Numbered from the stretch's first letter, positions 35,022 to 44,257 are shown. The stretch: 64,000 bases of DNA from Candidatus Manganitrophus noduliformans (GCF_012184425.1 NZ_VTOW01000003.1:721559-785558); one strand, 5' to 3'. The notes: a model not told the origin generated them from the letters alone. Translations and numbers: made by a program.

Positions 35022-37124
35022 TTAATTTTTCTTCAATCCCCAGGGAGATTCGCTCAACCAACGGATCAACGCCTCGCCCGACAGCGGTTGAGTAAAAAAG
35101 TAGCCTTGGGCAAGGTCACAGTTCATCTCGTCAAGCCGGTTTAAAATGCTTTCGCTCTCGACCCCCTCTGCGACCACGCCGAGGCCGAGGTTGTGGGCCA
35201 GATCAATGGTAGAGCGGACGATTTTGGCGTCTCCCGTATTCTGTATCATATGCATCACGAACGATTTGTCGACTTTGATCTGATCGACGGGAAGTTTCTG
35301 CAGATACTTCAAGGAGGAGTATCCGATTCCGAAATCGTCGATTGAGAACCGGATTCCGATGTCGCGAAGCGTGAACATCATCTTCTGCGCATGGGCAGGA
35401 TCGGTCATGATCGCGCTTTCGGTAATCTCGAATTGGATAAATTCCGGCGGGACCTCGCCTTCTCTTAGCAGTTCCACTACGGTGCCCGGAAGCTTCGGAT
35501 CGAGCAGGTTGCGAGCCGAGAGGTTGGCAGAAACGACAACATCAACCCCAGCCCGACGCCACTCCCTGCACTGTTGAATCGCCGTCCGCAGCAGCCAATA
35601 GGTCATCGGATGAATCAAACCTGTCCTCTCCGCAGGCCCGATAAACTCGTCCGGGGGAATCATCCCATGCTGCGGGTGGTTCCAGCGCACCAGCGCCTCC
35701 GCTCCGACCGTTTTTTTATCTCTGATGCTGATCTTCGGTTGGTAATGTAGAAGAAGGTGGTTCTGCTCGATGGCTTGCCGCAACTCCGCCATCAAGGCCA
35801 GCCGCTGCGGATGATGTTTATCCAACGTTGGGTCGTAGAGTGCGTGACCGCTGCCGCTCTCTTTCGCGGCATGCATTGCGATATCCGCCCGCCGAAGCAG
35901 CTCTTCGGAAGTCCTTGCATGCTCGGGGTACAATGCGACGCCAATGCTTGCCTCCACCGCGACTGGCAAGTCCTCGATCGAGAAAGGAGAGAGGAGAAGT
36001 TTTTGGATTTTCTCAATCACAAATTGGATGTCCTCCGCCTTGGCTAATTTGGGCAGGAGAACGGCGAACAGGTCTGCGCCTAAATGCGCAACGACATCCG
36101 GCTCAAACAGAACGCTTTGCAGGCGCAGTCCCAACTCTTTCAAGAGAGTGTCTCCGCGGAGATGGCCGAGCGTTTCATTGACCTCCTTGAAACGATCGAG
36201 GTCGATGAGTATTAAACCGATCGGATGCCCCCCTCCGTCTTCGGCTCGAATGGCGCGATGGATGCGGTCGATCAGATTATTCCTGTTGGGAAGATCGGTC
36301 AGCGGGTCATAGAAGGCCATGTGCTGAACGGTTTCTTCCGCCTTTTTGCGCTGGGTGACGTCTTGTTTGATCGCGATGAAGTGGCTGATCCCCTCCCGTT
36401 CATCCGTCACCGGGGTGATCGTCATCTCCTCGGTATAGAAACTTCCGTCTTTTCTCCGGTTGATGATTTCCCCCTGCCAAACCTCTCCGGAGAGGATCGT
36501 CTTCCAAAGATGGTCGTAAAAAGAAGGGGGCTGCAAGCCCGACTTAAGCAGCCGCAGGGTTTGGCCAACGGCCTCTTCGAACGTATAGCCGGAATTGCGA
36601 AAAAAGGCCGGATTCACCCAGAGAATCCGGCCCTTACTGTTCGTGATCACAACTGCGTTGGCGGCGGAATTCAACGCGGTGCTTTGAAGACGAAGCTGCT
36701 CCGCGCTCTGTCGAAGCTCCGCTTGAACTTTCTCGCGTTCTCGGCGAACTTCCGCTTCCCGCAATTCCCGCTCAACGGCCGGGACCAGCCGCGCCAGCCG
36801 GTCCTTCTTGACGTAATCGTGTGCTCCCGCTTTTGAAATTTCAACAGCGGCTTCTTCCCCGATTCTTCCCGATACAACAATAAACGGAATATCAATTTTC
36901 TTTTCTTGCAGCAGGGCCAACGCAGAAAATCCGCTGAAATTCGACATCAAAAACCCCGAGAGGACAAGATCCCACGGTTCTCGGTCGAGCGCGGAACGCA
37001 TTTCTTCGGCGGTGCAAACCTGTTTGAAAACCGGAAGAAACCCCCCAAGCTGAAGCCTCCGCACAATCACTCTTACATCGTTTTCCGAGTCTTCAACCAT
37101 TAAAACGCGGAGCGGTCTTCCCAT
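35022..37124 (-). CDS. Pseudo-receiver-PAS-GGDEF(degenerate)-EAL signalling protein
   Basis: A 700-residue relative of the neighbouring protein. The N-terminal receiver-like domain has Gly where the phosphoacceptor Asp should be (WDLVLSGFLMSNFSG, residue 57), so it cannot be phosphorylated in the normal way. One PAS domain lies at about 140-265. The GGDEF region reads VAHLGADLFAVLL, so cyclase activity is unlikely. The EAL domain (about 440-690) retains AEALVRWNHPQ, and DDFGIGYSSLKYLQ, so c-di-GMP hydrolysis is the likely output. It lies directly downstream of the electron-transfer operon on the same strand and may be co-transcribed with it (gap 75 bases). Confidence 0.87.
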   Translation of the reverse strand: MGRPLRVLMVEDSENDVRVIVRRLQLGGFLPVFKQVCTAEEMRSALDREPWDLVLSGFLMSNFSGFSALALLQEKKIDIPFIVVSGRIGEEAAVEISKAGAHDYVKKDRLARLVPAVERELREAEVRREREKVQAELRQSAEQLRLQSTALNSAANAVVITNSKGRILWVNPAFFRNSGYTFEEAVGQTLRLLKSGLQPPSFYDHLWKTILSGEVWQGEIINRRKDGSFYTEEMTITPVTDEREGISHFIAIKQDVTQRKKAEETVQHMAFYDPLTDLPNRNNLIDRIHRAIRAEDGGGHPIGLILIDLDRFKEVNETLGHLRGDTLLKELGLRLQSVLFEPDVVAHLGADLFAVLLPKLAKAEDIQFVIEKIQKLLLSPFSIEDLPVAVEASIGVALYPEHARTSEELLRRADIAMHAAKESGSGHALYDPTLDKHHPQRLALMAELRQAIEQNHLLLHYQPKISIRDKKTVGAEALVRWNHPQHGMIPPDEFIGPAERTGLIHPMTYWLLRTAIQQCREWRRAGVDVVVSANLSARNLLDPKLPGTVVELLREGEVPPEFIQFEITESAIMTDPAHAQKMMFTLRDIGIRFSIDDFGIGYSSLKYLQKLPVDQIKVDKSFVMHMIQNTGDAKIVRSTIDLAHNLGLGVVAEGVESESILNRLDEMNCDLAQGYFFTQPLSGEALIRWLSESPWGLKKN

Positions 37125-37199
37125 CTAAACACTCCTTTCCCGACGGGAGGCGTTCTTTACGAATATTGAACATGATTTTCAAGCGGGTTCGATCGGCGG

Positions 37200-37619
37200 C
37201 TACTTTTTCACCACCACGATTTTCCCCTCCATCCCCAACGCGCGGTGATTGTCCAAAAGGCAGTAGTAGGCGAATCCGCCGCTTTTGAATGGAACGAATG
37301 TGATCGTCGTCTTTTTTCCCTTCTCCGAGACGGTTTCAGACAGGATGTGGAAATTGGGAATCGCGATGTGGTGATTCAAATTATCGCCGTTAATAAGCGT
37401 GATCTCTACCACGTCCCACTCATTCACAAAAAGGTCCGGATTCACCATGCCCTTGATCTTCCCCCCGGCGCCGACAAAAAGACGCTTCTCCCCTTTCATC
37501 TCCGAAGTGAGGGTATAAGAAACGGCAGGATGGTCCGGCCCGGTCGCATTGGCGCCGGCGGTGATCATCAAGGCGAGCACCCCGAATAAAGATATAAAAA
37601 AGACTCCGGTTTTCATCAT
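37200..37619 (-). CDS. Periplasmic cupredoxin A
   Basis: The 139-residue precursor has a signal peptide (MMKTGVFFISLFGVLALMIT, cleavage after ANA) and a single cupredoxin domain. The type 1 copper ligands can be read as the first His in NLNHHIAIPNFH and Cys, His and Met of YYCLLDNHRALGM. A blue copper protein in the periplasm would carry electrons between the cytochromes of this operon and inner-membrane oxidases. AGGAGG is seven bases before ATG 37619. It is the last gene of a five-gene minus-strand run and resembles the cupredoxin at 42979. Confidence 0.85.
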   Translation of the reverse strand: MMKTGVFFISLFGVLALMITAGANATGPDHPAVSYTLTSEMKGEKRLFVGAGGKIKGMVNPDLFVNEWDVVEITLINGDNLNHHIAIPNFHILSETVSEKGKKTTITFVPFKSGGFAYYCLLDNHRALGMEGKIVVVKK

Positions 37620-37639
37620 GCTTTTTCCTCCTCGTCCCT

Positions 37640-38353
37640 TCATTGTTGTTGGTCTTTTTTCAGCCACATCTCGTAAAGCGACAGAACGATTTGGGCCGCC
37701 AGCGACAGCCCCATCAACAGGCCCCCGATGATGACCGTGTAGGCGAAAAGCGGTTGAAGCTTGGTAAACCACCAGGAGCCGATATCGACCCAGATCGCCA
37801 GAAAAGGGATCGCCACCAGAATGGCGCGCCACCGGGCGTTCACCTCGCTGAGAACAAAAATCCCGCTGGTGAACATAAAGATAAAGCTGATTCCGAACAG
37901 ATGGATATGGGAGACGCGGACCAGACTCTTGATCGACTGTCCCATGTCGATCTGGGTAAAGGCCGATACTTCTTCATAAGTCGTCAGCGGCGGGAGCGGC
38001 ATCCCCGATTCCTTGCTGTGGCAAGTGGCGCACTGATCGAGGAAAATTTGCTTTACCGGGGCAAAATCGGCTTCGGTCGCTCCCTGCCTGATCCACGCCA
38101 CGACTTCCTTTTTTTGAGCCGGGGCGAGATTCTCCCCCATCGACCCCTCCAAGGTCCCTTCCAGCCGGGTAACCCCCCGTTGGCCGTAGTACTTGATGAT
38201 CACCGCCTGCACCATACCGGTTCCATCTTTCGAATGGGGCTCAATTTCAATCAGGAAAAGATAGAGGACCGCCATCAAATATCCGATCCCGATGCTCAGC
38301 AGAAAACAGGTGAACAGGACTTTTATCGGTAGCGAAGCGGTTCGCAACTTCAT
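37640..38353 (-). CDS. Membrane-anchored monoheme cytochrome c
   Basis: The product of 237 residues has an N-terminal membrane helix (about 10-32), a periplasmic loop carrying one haem motif CATCH (about residue 109), and four further hydrophobic helices from VSHIHLFGISFIFMFTSG to the C-terminus. The arrangement suits an inner-membrane electron carrier or quinone-side component. I do not recognise a named family. It follows the porin gene by 42 bases, with AAGGAG before the ATG, and precedes the cupredoxin. It may link the decaheme cytochrome to the inner membrane. Confidence 0.75.
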   Translation of the reverse strand: MKLRTASLPIKVLFTCFLLSIGIGYLMAVLYLFLIEIEPHSKDGTGMVQAVIIKYYGQRGVTRLEGTLEGSMGENLAPAQKKEVVAWIRQGATEADFAPVKQIFLDQCATCHSKESGMPLPPLTTYEEVSAFTQIDMGQSIKSLVRVSHIHLFGISFIFMFTSGIFVLSEVNARWRAILVAIPFLAIWVDIGSWWFTKLQPLFAYTVIIGGLLMGLSLAAQIVLSLYEMWLKKDQQQ

Positions 38354-38395
38354 TTTATCTTCTCCTTACTCCAGACGGGTTCACCCTCCGAAAGA

Positions 38396-40636
38396 TCAGA
38401 AACGATACCCGACGACAAAACTGACGATCTGGGCGGTGTAATCGCGGATCTGGGCCCCCAGGTAAATGCTGGTTCCCGAGCCGGCTTCGACGTCGCCCAT
38501 GAAGGGCTGCATCACGTCGGTCCGAAAATCGGTGATGTCGAACTTCTCAAGGATATATTGAAGCCGCCAAAACAGCGCCGGCGACACCGCGTAGCGAAGC
38601 GCGGCCTCCAGCCGCTGAAGGCGCTCCGTGATGTCGGGATAGTTCTCCGCCGTTGCGGAGATGTTCTGCGCCTCCGTTCCCCCGGCGGGAGGAACCGGGT
38701 TGGAAGCGCGCATCGCCCCCACCGCCCGAGAGGCGTTCCACGAAAGATCGAGATCGGCTTTCGACGGGATCAAAACAATATTCACCGACACCCCGACCGT
38801 ATCGATTTTATCTTTGTTCTGAGAGATCCAATCGTACGTCGGATTCTCGAGTTGGGCCGGAGGGGTTCGATACCGGGAGCGCTGTAGCGCGTCGAAGACC
38901 TCCCGCATGTAACTGGCGTAGAGGGTGATCCCAGGCGCGATCGGACTCCAGGAAAAGTCGAGCCCGGCCGCCCAGTTCTGATCCTCCTGAAGGCCGAAAG
39001 GGGAATTCTTGTAGTCGTCCTTCCGGTAGCTGACCGATGGGGTGAACGAGAGGGTCTCCTTCGGGCTGATCTGCGCCAGAAGGTCGACGCGGTGGCGGTC
39101 GCGGTCGGCCTCGTCATATTTGCGAAGGAGCAGATGCTGGGCTTGCGTGGTGTCGAGCCCTTCGACATCGACATGGGTGTGCGCCAGGTGGGCGAAGGTA
39201 TTGTAGTCGCCGTTGCGCCGCCACGATCGCGCGTAGGAGGTGCGCAGCAGAAGCCAATCGATTCCGGTGTAGTCGAGCGACACCTTGGGTGTATGCTCGT
39301 TCGTCGTCGGCGCCTCCCGATGACGATCGTCCCGGCTCCAACGCATCCAATCATAACCGACGCCGAGCGAGAGCGACCGGCCCGATTGCCAATCGGTTGC
39401 AGCCCCGGCGCTCTCTTTTGTATAGTTGATGCTGGAGCTTCTGACCTCTTCGTTGAGGATCGAGAGATCGGTCCGGACCTGGGCCGGGAAGATCCGCTCC
39501 GGGGTCTTGTTGTTGAATCCATAGAACCGATAATAACTTTTCACCCCCACACTCTCGACCGGACGGCTCGTGAACTTCAGATAACCGGTCCAAATGTCGA
39601 CCTTGCCGTCGAGGCTGTCCGCCGGGAGGACAAGGGCCGGCGCCGAAACGGCGGTGTTGATCGTATGCGGAAGAAAATGATCGTCCTGTGTCCGCCGGCT
39701 GTAGGAGAGGGTCCCGGAGAGACGGCTGCGCCGCGGAAGGTTGACCGCGCCGGTGAGATGGATCGTATGGGCCACGTTGTCCGGAGGGAGGTCCAAGCGG
39801 CCGCGGCTCGGCGCGCCGACGGCGTCGGTCGCGCTGAGGGGATTGTCCCAGATCAGCGCATCAATATCGTTCTGAAAGAGAGACAAACCATAACCTAGTT
39901 GAAGCTGCCACCTCTCCCGCGTCAGCTCCGCCGTCAATTTCAGATCGTCGATGCGTTGATCAATCGGCTCCGGAAGCTCCACCTGATTGGTGAAGAGAAA
40001 GGTGGTTGAGATCGGCCGGTTTCCCTGCTTATGAATCACGGCATACTCCGCCTGAAGCGTCAAGGTGGGATAGGGAGACCCAACCCAGAGAAAACGCGCG
40101 GTGTCCCAGCGGGTCGTCAGGTCGACCGGCGGAGTCGTTGCCAGAAAACTTCGCAGAATATTAGGCCGGTCCGCAGCGGCCGCCCCCGCCAGACTCGTTT
40201 GGAGGAGATCGGGAAGCTGGAAAACCCCGGGGGTCGTCTCCACAAAGGGGCTGCGGCCCGTGTTGCTGTAGGTGTGCGGGGTCTGATCCCATTCAAACTC
40301 AAAGAGGCTTCGTCCGGGACGGACGCTTCGCAAAAGAAAATTCTGATCCTCCTCGCCGATCTCCCGCGCCCTTAATTCCAGAAAATAACGATCATCGGCC
40401 CGGTCGACCCGCAGATAAAGGTTCTCCAGGAAAGGTCCGGCGGGAACCTCTCCGTATTCCTCGAACTTACCGCGGTCCTCCTCCGAAGGGCGGTCGATAA
40501 AGACCCGTCCCCCCACTTCCACCTCGCCGCTCAGACGAACCCTTTCTTCTTCCGTTTCGGCAAAGCCCGCGGCCGGAAGGAGAAGAAGCGCCGTCATTAG
40601 AAAGACACCCCAAGAGAATCGAATTCGATCGTTCAT
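38396..40636 (-). CDS. MtrB/PioB-family outer-membrane porin
   Basis: A 746-residue protein with a signal peptide (MNDRIRFSWGVFLMTALLLL, cleavage after GFA) and a long series of amphipathic beta-strands ending in SFVVGYRF with a C-terminal Phe, as in outer-membrane barrels. MtrB/PioB porins sheathe a multiheme cytochrome and let electrons cross the outer membrane. The decaheme cytochrome gene is 9 bases upstream on the same strand, so the two form a porin-cytochrome pair. No CxxC motif is present at the N-terminus, unlike Shewanella MtrB. No outer-surface MtrC homologue is encoded nearby, as in PioAB and MtoAB systems of metal oxidisers. Confidence 0.88.
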   Translation of the reverse strand: MNDRIRFSWGVFLMTALLLLPAAGFAETEEERVRLSGEVEVGGRVFIDRPSEEDRGKFEEYGEVPAGPFLENLYLRVDRADDRYFLELRAREIGEEDQNFLLRSVRPGRSLFEFEWDQTPHTYSNTGRSPFVETTPGVFQLPDLLQTSLAGAAAADRPNILRSFLATTPPVDLTTRWDTARFLWVGSPYPTLTLQAEYAVIHKQGNRPISTTFLFTNQVELPEPIDQRIDDLKLTAELTRERWQLQLGYGLSLFQNDIDALIWDNPLSATDAVGAPSRGRLDLPPDNVAHTIHLTGAVNLPRRSRLSGTLSYSRRTQDDHFLPHTINTAVSAPALVLPADSLDGKVDIWTGYLKFTSRPVESVGVKSYYRFYGFNNKTPERIFPAQVRTDLSILNEEVRSSSINYTKESAGAATDWQSGRSLSLGVGYDWMRWSRDDRHREAPTTNEHTPKVSLDYTGIDWLLLRTSYARSWRRNGDYNTFAHLAHTHVDVEGLDTTQAQHLLLRKYDEADRDRHRVDLLAQISPKETLSFTPSVSYRKDDYKNSPFGLQEDQNWAAGLDFSWSPIAPGITLYASYMREVFDALQRSRYRTPPAQLENPTYDWISQNKDKIDTVGVSVNIVLIPSKADLDLSWNASRAVGAMRASNPVPPAGGTEAQNISATAENYPDITERLQRLEAALRYAVSPALFWRLQYILEKFDITDFRTDVMQPFMGDVEAGSGTSIYLGAQIRDYTAQIVSFVVGYRF

Positions 40637-40645
40637 CTTCCCCTC

Positions 40646-41593
40646 CTAACGTTGATAGGCTCGGCCCGATGGATGATTGCTCCCGTGAATCGTGCTGTGA
40701 CAGTTCGTGCAGGAGCGGTTGAAAACAAACCGCGTTCGGGGATCATGCGGCTGGGTCGGATGCCGTGTTTCCAGGTGGCACTTCTGGCAGAGCTTCGGTT
40801 TGGCGGTGATGAGCAGCGCCTCGTGATTGGAGCCGTGGGATTCATGGCAATTGGCACAATTCTCCATCGCCGGCGGGTGCTCCCAGAGAAACGGTCCCCG
40901 TTTCTCGGCATGGCAGGAATAACAGAGATCGTTCACCGAGTTGGCTTTGAGCAGCGCGTCTGAGATGCTTCCATGAGGGTTGTGGCAGCTCGAGCAGGTC
41001 ATCTTTCCTTCCCGCAGCGGCATATGGGTGGATCGCATCAACTGCGCCTTTCGCTGGATGTGACATTGTCCGCAGGTCTCTATTTCGGTCGGCTTCGCCA
41101 GCTGATATCGCTCCGAATGATTGTCCATCACCCGATGGCATACGGTGCAGGCCAGCCCGCGTGCTTCATGAACGCTTCCCTGCCAGTGAAGTCGAGCCGA
41201 CTTTTGGTGGCAACCGAGGCAAACCGAATTGCGCCGGTCGACCGGGGTGGGGTCGTTTTTTGAAAAAGTAATCAGGCGCTCATAAGAGTCACCCGACGAT
41301 TCCGCATGAAGCTTTCCGGGGCCATGGCAACTTTCACATCCCTGGGCCTCTTTTTCAGTCCGGGGATGTTTGAGAAAGAGTTTGCCCATGGTCGTCGTCG
41401 CAAATCGCTCGTACTGTTTCTCATGACAGAGCCGGCAGGTTTCCGATCCGACAAATTCGGAGGAAGCCGGAGGAGAGTCGGCATCTTCCGCCGCGGCGGA
41501 AACAGGACCACTGACCCCCACGGCCGCCCAGACGAGCAGCCCCATCAACCCTCCAGCCATTGCCATGAGAAGGATTCGACCCTTTGCATTCAA
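40646..41593 (-). CDS. Decaheme c-type cytochrome (MtrA/DmsE/PioA type)
   Basis: The 315-residue precursor has a signal peptide and exactly ten CxxCH haem motifs: CRLCH, CESCH, CLGCH, CTVCH, CGQCH, CSSCH, CYSCH, CANCH, CQKCH and CTNCH. Its length and number of haems match the MtrA/DmsE family. It should sit in the porin encoded next to it and move electrons through the outer membrane, either outward or, in an oxidiser, inward. Translation starts at TTG 41593 after a strong AAGGAGG; the first in-frame ATG is nine codons later. Confidence 0.92.
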   Translation of the reverse strand: MNAKGRILLMAMAGGLMGLLVWAAVGVSGPVSAAAEDADSPPASSEFVGSETCRLCHEKQYERFATTTMGKLFLKHPRTEKEAQGCESCHGPGKLHAESSGDSYERLITFSKNDPTPVDRRNSVCLGCHQKSARLHWQGSVHEARGLACTVCHRVMDNHSERYQLAKPTEIETCGQCHIQRKAQLMRSTHMPLREGKMTCSSCHNPHGSISDALLKANSVNDLCYSCHAEKRGPFLWEHPPAMENCANCHESHGSNHEALLITAKPKLCQKCHLETRHPTQPHDPRTRFVFNRSCTNCHSTIHGSNHPSGRAYQR

Positions 41594-41673
41594 CGCGACA
41601 CCTCCTTGTGTGTAAAGATCGAGCCGCTTTAATGAAACCGAGAAAAGACGCAGCCCCTTCGATCGTCATCGAG

Positions 41674-42006
41674 CTATTTTTTCAAGGACAACATGTAGTC
41701 GACCAAAGCAGCGATCTCTTCCTCGCTCCCCTTGACGGCCATCATCTTCGCCCCCGGCACTGCCTCTTTCGGGTTCTTGAGGAACTTCTTCAACCAATCA
41801 CGATCACGCTGATTTCCGACATCGGTCAAATCGGGCCCCATCTTGCCACCCGTTCCTGCAATGACATGGCAAAGGCTGCATTTCTTATCCCCATAGAGCT
41901 TCTTCCCCTTTTCCACGTCGGAAGCGAATGCCGGCGAAATACCATAAAAGACAACGCTCAAAGCAAACAGAAAACCGGATATAAGAATAGACGCGTGTTT
42001 CATCAT
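41674..42006 (-). CDS. Periplasmic monoheme cytochrome c
   Basis: A class I cytochrome of 110 residues with signal peptide (MMKHASILISGFLFALSVVF, cleavage after AFA), one haem motif CSLCH at about residue 43 and Met ligand in AVPGAKMMAV. It is the first gene of the electron-transfer operon, 80 bases upstream of the decaheme cytochrome gene. As a small soluble carrier it may shuttle electrons between the outer-membrane complex and the inner membrane. GAGGAG precedes both adjacent ATG codons at 42006 and 42003. Confidence 0.88.
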   Translation of the reverse strand: MMKHASILISGFLFALSVVFYGISPAFASDVEKGKKLYGDKKCSLCHVIAGTGGKMGPDLTDVGNQRDRDWLKKFLKNPKEAVPGAKMMAVKGSEEEIAALVDYMLSLKK

Positions 42007-42597
42007 CTCCTCTTCTCCTTTTCGTACACTTCGACACACCATTTGATTCAGATGGCTTCCTGTCCACCCGCTCAAGCCGCCGGGCTGTAACGATTTCAAT
42101 CCGGCGCACAGACGGCGGGTCGGATCATCCGCAAGAAGCGGTCGCCAGATGTCGCCCCGGGGGATCCGATCTGATCTCCGACGCCCGCGTCCACGCTCCC
42201 GATGTCGGAAGGACATTGATCACATTTTCCTTGATGTTGATACGGACTCCGCTGGGATACCGGTCATACATTATCCCAGTGGTAACTAAACGAACGCCTT
42301 AACGAGATGCATTCAGGGAAAATATACTGCCACATTTGAAAACGCGCAACACCACGAGCGTGGTGTTTTGCACTTGGACGCGGGCGATAAAACAAAACAC
42401 CTGCGTTATTTTCTTTATCAACACCCTTCGGTATCTCTCCGATGGACAGAAAAAGGAGAGAGAGGAAGATTTGAACGTTTTACATTCGCGCGCAAAACCC
42501 CCCTTTCGTGGCGTTGCGGCGTTCCAGTGGACGACGCATACTTTCTTCTGATCACTTCGAGCAGAAATAAAGGCATCATCAATTAAAGGAGGTTTTC
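42007..42597. other. Divergent intergenic region with two palindromes
   Basis: A 591-base control region between the minus-strand electron-transfer operon and the plus-strand cupredoxin genes. CTGGGATA/TATCCCAG at 42252-42279 and AACACCACGAGCGTGGTGTT at 42348-42367 are candidate operators. No gene was seen. Confidence 0.5.
42348..42367. promoter_or_regulatory. Perfect palindrome, operator candidate
   Basis: AACACCAC-GAGC-GTGGTGTT is perfectly symmetric and followed by TTG. A related but less perfect copy at 34722-34739 precedes the globin-like remnant. The regulator is unknown. Confidence 0.45.
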
Positions 42598-42954
42598 ATG
42601 GAGACGATGACATGGTTTCTTTCCGAGATGGCTCCCTGGATCGGGATCCTTCCTTTGGCGCTCTTTTCCTTCATTCCGGCAATCTATCTCCTCTCTTCCG
42701 CGCGACCGCAGGTAAAGAGAGTCCAGGTTGTTTGTCCGCAGTCGGGAAAACGGATCAAGGTCCGATTGAAGATCAACCTCTTCAGAAATCCCAATAAAAC
42801 TGGAAAAGGCCTGGATATCGTGAGCTGTTCGAACTATTCCGGAGCGGCGGTCGATTGCGCTAAAGAATGCCTGTTCGACGCCAGGGCTCAACAGGCCTTT
42901 CGAAGAGCGGGAAGACGACATGCGGCGAAAAACAGCATTATTGTTCTCCCATAA
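42598..42954 (+). CDS. Small membrane-anchored protein of unknown function
   Basis: The product of 118 residues has one N-terminal membrane helix (about 13-35, WIGILPLALFSFIPAIYLLS), then a basic soluble domain with four cysteines (VVCPQSGKRIKV, SCSNYSGAAVDCAKECLF). The cysteine spacing hints at metal or cluster binding. I do not recognise the family. It has an excellent site AAAGGAGG and is followed after 24 bases by the second cupredoxin gene, so the two are one transcript. Its proximity to the electron-transfer operon suggests a supporting role. Confidence 0.65.
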   Translation: METMTWFLSEMAPWIGILPLALFSFIPAIYLLSSARPQVKRVQVVCPQSGKRIKVRLKINLFRNPNKTGKGLDIVSCSNYSGAAVDCAKECLFDARAQQAFRRAGRRHAAKNSIIVLP

Positions 42955-42978
42955 GTTTTTTATCTCAGGAGAAATAAA

Positions 42979-43347
42979 ATGAAGAGAACAATATATGCGC
43001 TGATCACATTCATCCTCCTCAGCGCCGGAACGGCGTATGGAAAGACCTTCACCTTGAAAACAACGATGTCGGGCGAATTCGCTTTTGTCGGTCCGGACGG
43101 AACGAAGAATCCGACCCTCGAGTTGCACGAGGGCGACGTTGTGGAGCTGATCATCGAAAACGGCGATGGGGCTCCGCATGTTTTTGCGATCCCTGAACTG
43201 GAGGTGAAGTCGAATCGGGTCGACACGGTGGGGGAAAGGACGATCGTCAGATTCGTGGTGAAGAAAGGAGTGTTTAAATACTTCTGCCCTCTTCCGGGCC
43301 ACCGCAGGCTCGGAATGGAAGGAACGATTGTCTGCAGGCGTAAATGA
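42979..43347 (+). CDS. Periplasmic cupredoxin B
   Basis: The 122-residue precursor has a signal peptide (MKRTIYALITFILLSAGTAYG) and a cupredoxin domain with ligands His in GAPHVFAIPELE and Cys, His and Met in YFCPLPGHRRLGM. The CPLPGHRRLGM loop is a compact version of the loop in cupredoxin A (CLLDNHRALGM), and the two proteins align along their length, so they are distant paralogues. AGGAGAAATAAA precedes ATG. It is likely an electron carrier serving the same island module. Confidence 0.85.
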   Translation: MKRTIYALITFILLSAGTAYGKTFTLKTTMSGEFAFVGPDGTKNPTLELHEGDVVELIIENGDGAPHVFAIPELEVKSNRVDTVGERTIVRFVVKKGVFKYFCPLPGHRRLGMEGTIVCRRK

Positions 43348-43406
43348 GATCGTACGACGGCTCACTCTCTACATCTTTCTCGACCATGCGGTTCGCTCTT
43401 TCGTTC

Positions 43407-43434
43407 TTGACGTATGTTTTCAGGGCGGTATACT
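43407..43434 (+). promoter_or_regulatory. Sigma-70 type promoter of the globin gene
   Basis: TTGACG (43407-43412) and TATACT (43429-43434) are separated by 16 bases, and the globin ATG is 27 bases after the -10 box. Confidence 0.6.
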
Positions 43435-43460
43435 CGGTGGAGTGTGTGAGGAGGAACGAC

Positions 43461-43847
43461 ATGAATGAGGTGATGCAGAGTTTTAATCGGGTCCGCAACA
43501 ACGGATTAGCCGAGCGGTTTTACGAAATCTTCCTGGAGGCGGACCCTCGGCTCAAACCGCTGTTTACAAATACCGACTTCAAGCGGCAGAGAGATCTGCT
43601 CATCCATGCCATCGTGATGTTGATCGAGTATGCCGACGGAAAACCGCTGGGGGAAATGGCGATCAGACGGTTGGGTGAGCTCCACAGCCGCAGGAAAATG
43701 AATGTGACCCCCGATCTTTATCCGATCTGGGTCGACGCGATGGTCGGCGCGCTCGCCGAATTAGACTCCGAATTCTCTCCCGATCTCGAACAGCAATGGC
43801 GCAACGTCATGCAAAAAGGGATTGCAGTGATGGTTGAGATGAATTAG
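43461..43847 (+). CDS. Single-domain globin
   Basis: The 128-residue soluble protein has a globin pattern: RFYEIFLEADPRLKPLF as the B-C region with Tyr and the conserved Phe near CD1, and LGELHSRRKMNVTPDLYPIW with His as the proximal F8 ligand. It resembles the haem domain of flavohaemoglobin-type and sensor globins but has no reductase or output domain. Binding of O2 or NO is inferred. GAGGAGG precedes the ATG and a promoter lies just upstream. A decayed copy of its beginning is found at 34881. Confidence 0.82.
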   Translation: MNEVMQSFNRVRNNGLAERFYEIFLEADPRLKPLFTNTDFKRQRDLLIHAIVMLIEYADGKPLGEMAIRRLGELHSRRKMNVTPDLYPIWVDAMVGALAELDSEFSPDLEQQWRNVMQKGIAVMVEMN

Positions 43848-43960
43848 AGGTAACGCTCCTCGCCCGATGCCGCTCGGTTGACAGAATAGAGTAAATTAAG
43901 TGAGATCTGTCGGGATAACCTTGTTGACAGAGAATGGACTCTCGTTTGGATCCAGATTTT

Positions 43961-44257
43961 TTAACGAACATATTGTTGAAGAAGAGTGATGAGATAGACA
44001 ATGTAAAGAGTCAAAAGTAATAACCCCCGTCTTTGTTCGATAAAACCGCTCCGCGTAGGAAAGATGAGCAAAACGGCCGCAAGTCCAAACAGCAACGCGA
44101 CTGCCACCTCGATCACGTTAACAGTGATAGGATGGATGACGGCTGCCACGGCAATAATGAAAAGACCATTAAAGATATTGCTGCCAAGAACCGTCCCCAG
44201 ACTCACCTCATCGTGACCTCGAATCTTCCCAACGATGGTGGTTGCAAGCTCCGGCAC
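43961..44257 (-). pseudogene. Sodium/calcium exchanger, C-terminal fragment
   Basis: The 98 codons encode the second alpha-repeat and final helices of a CaCA-family exchanger, with PELATTIVGKIRGHDEVSLG and TVLGSNIFNGLFI. Complete proteins have about 320 residues with two such repeats; here the N-terminal two thirds are absent. An in-frame TAA lies two codons upstream of the GTG. It is therefore a remnant without expected function. Confidence 0.8.
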
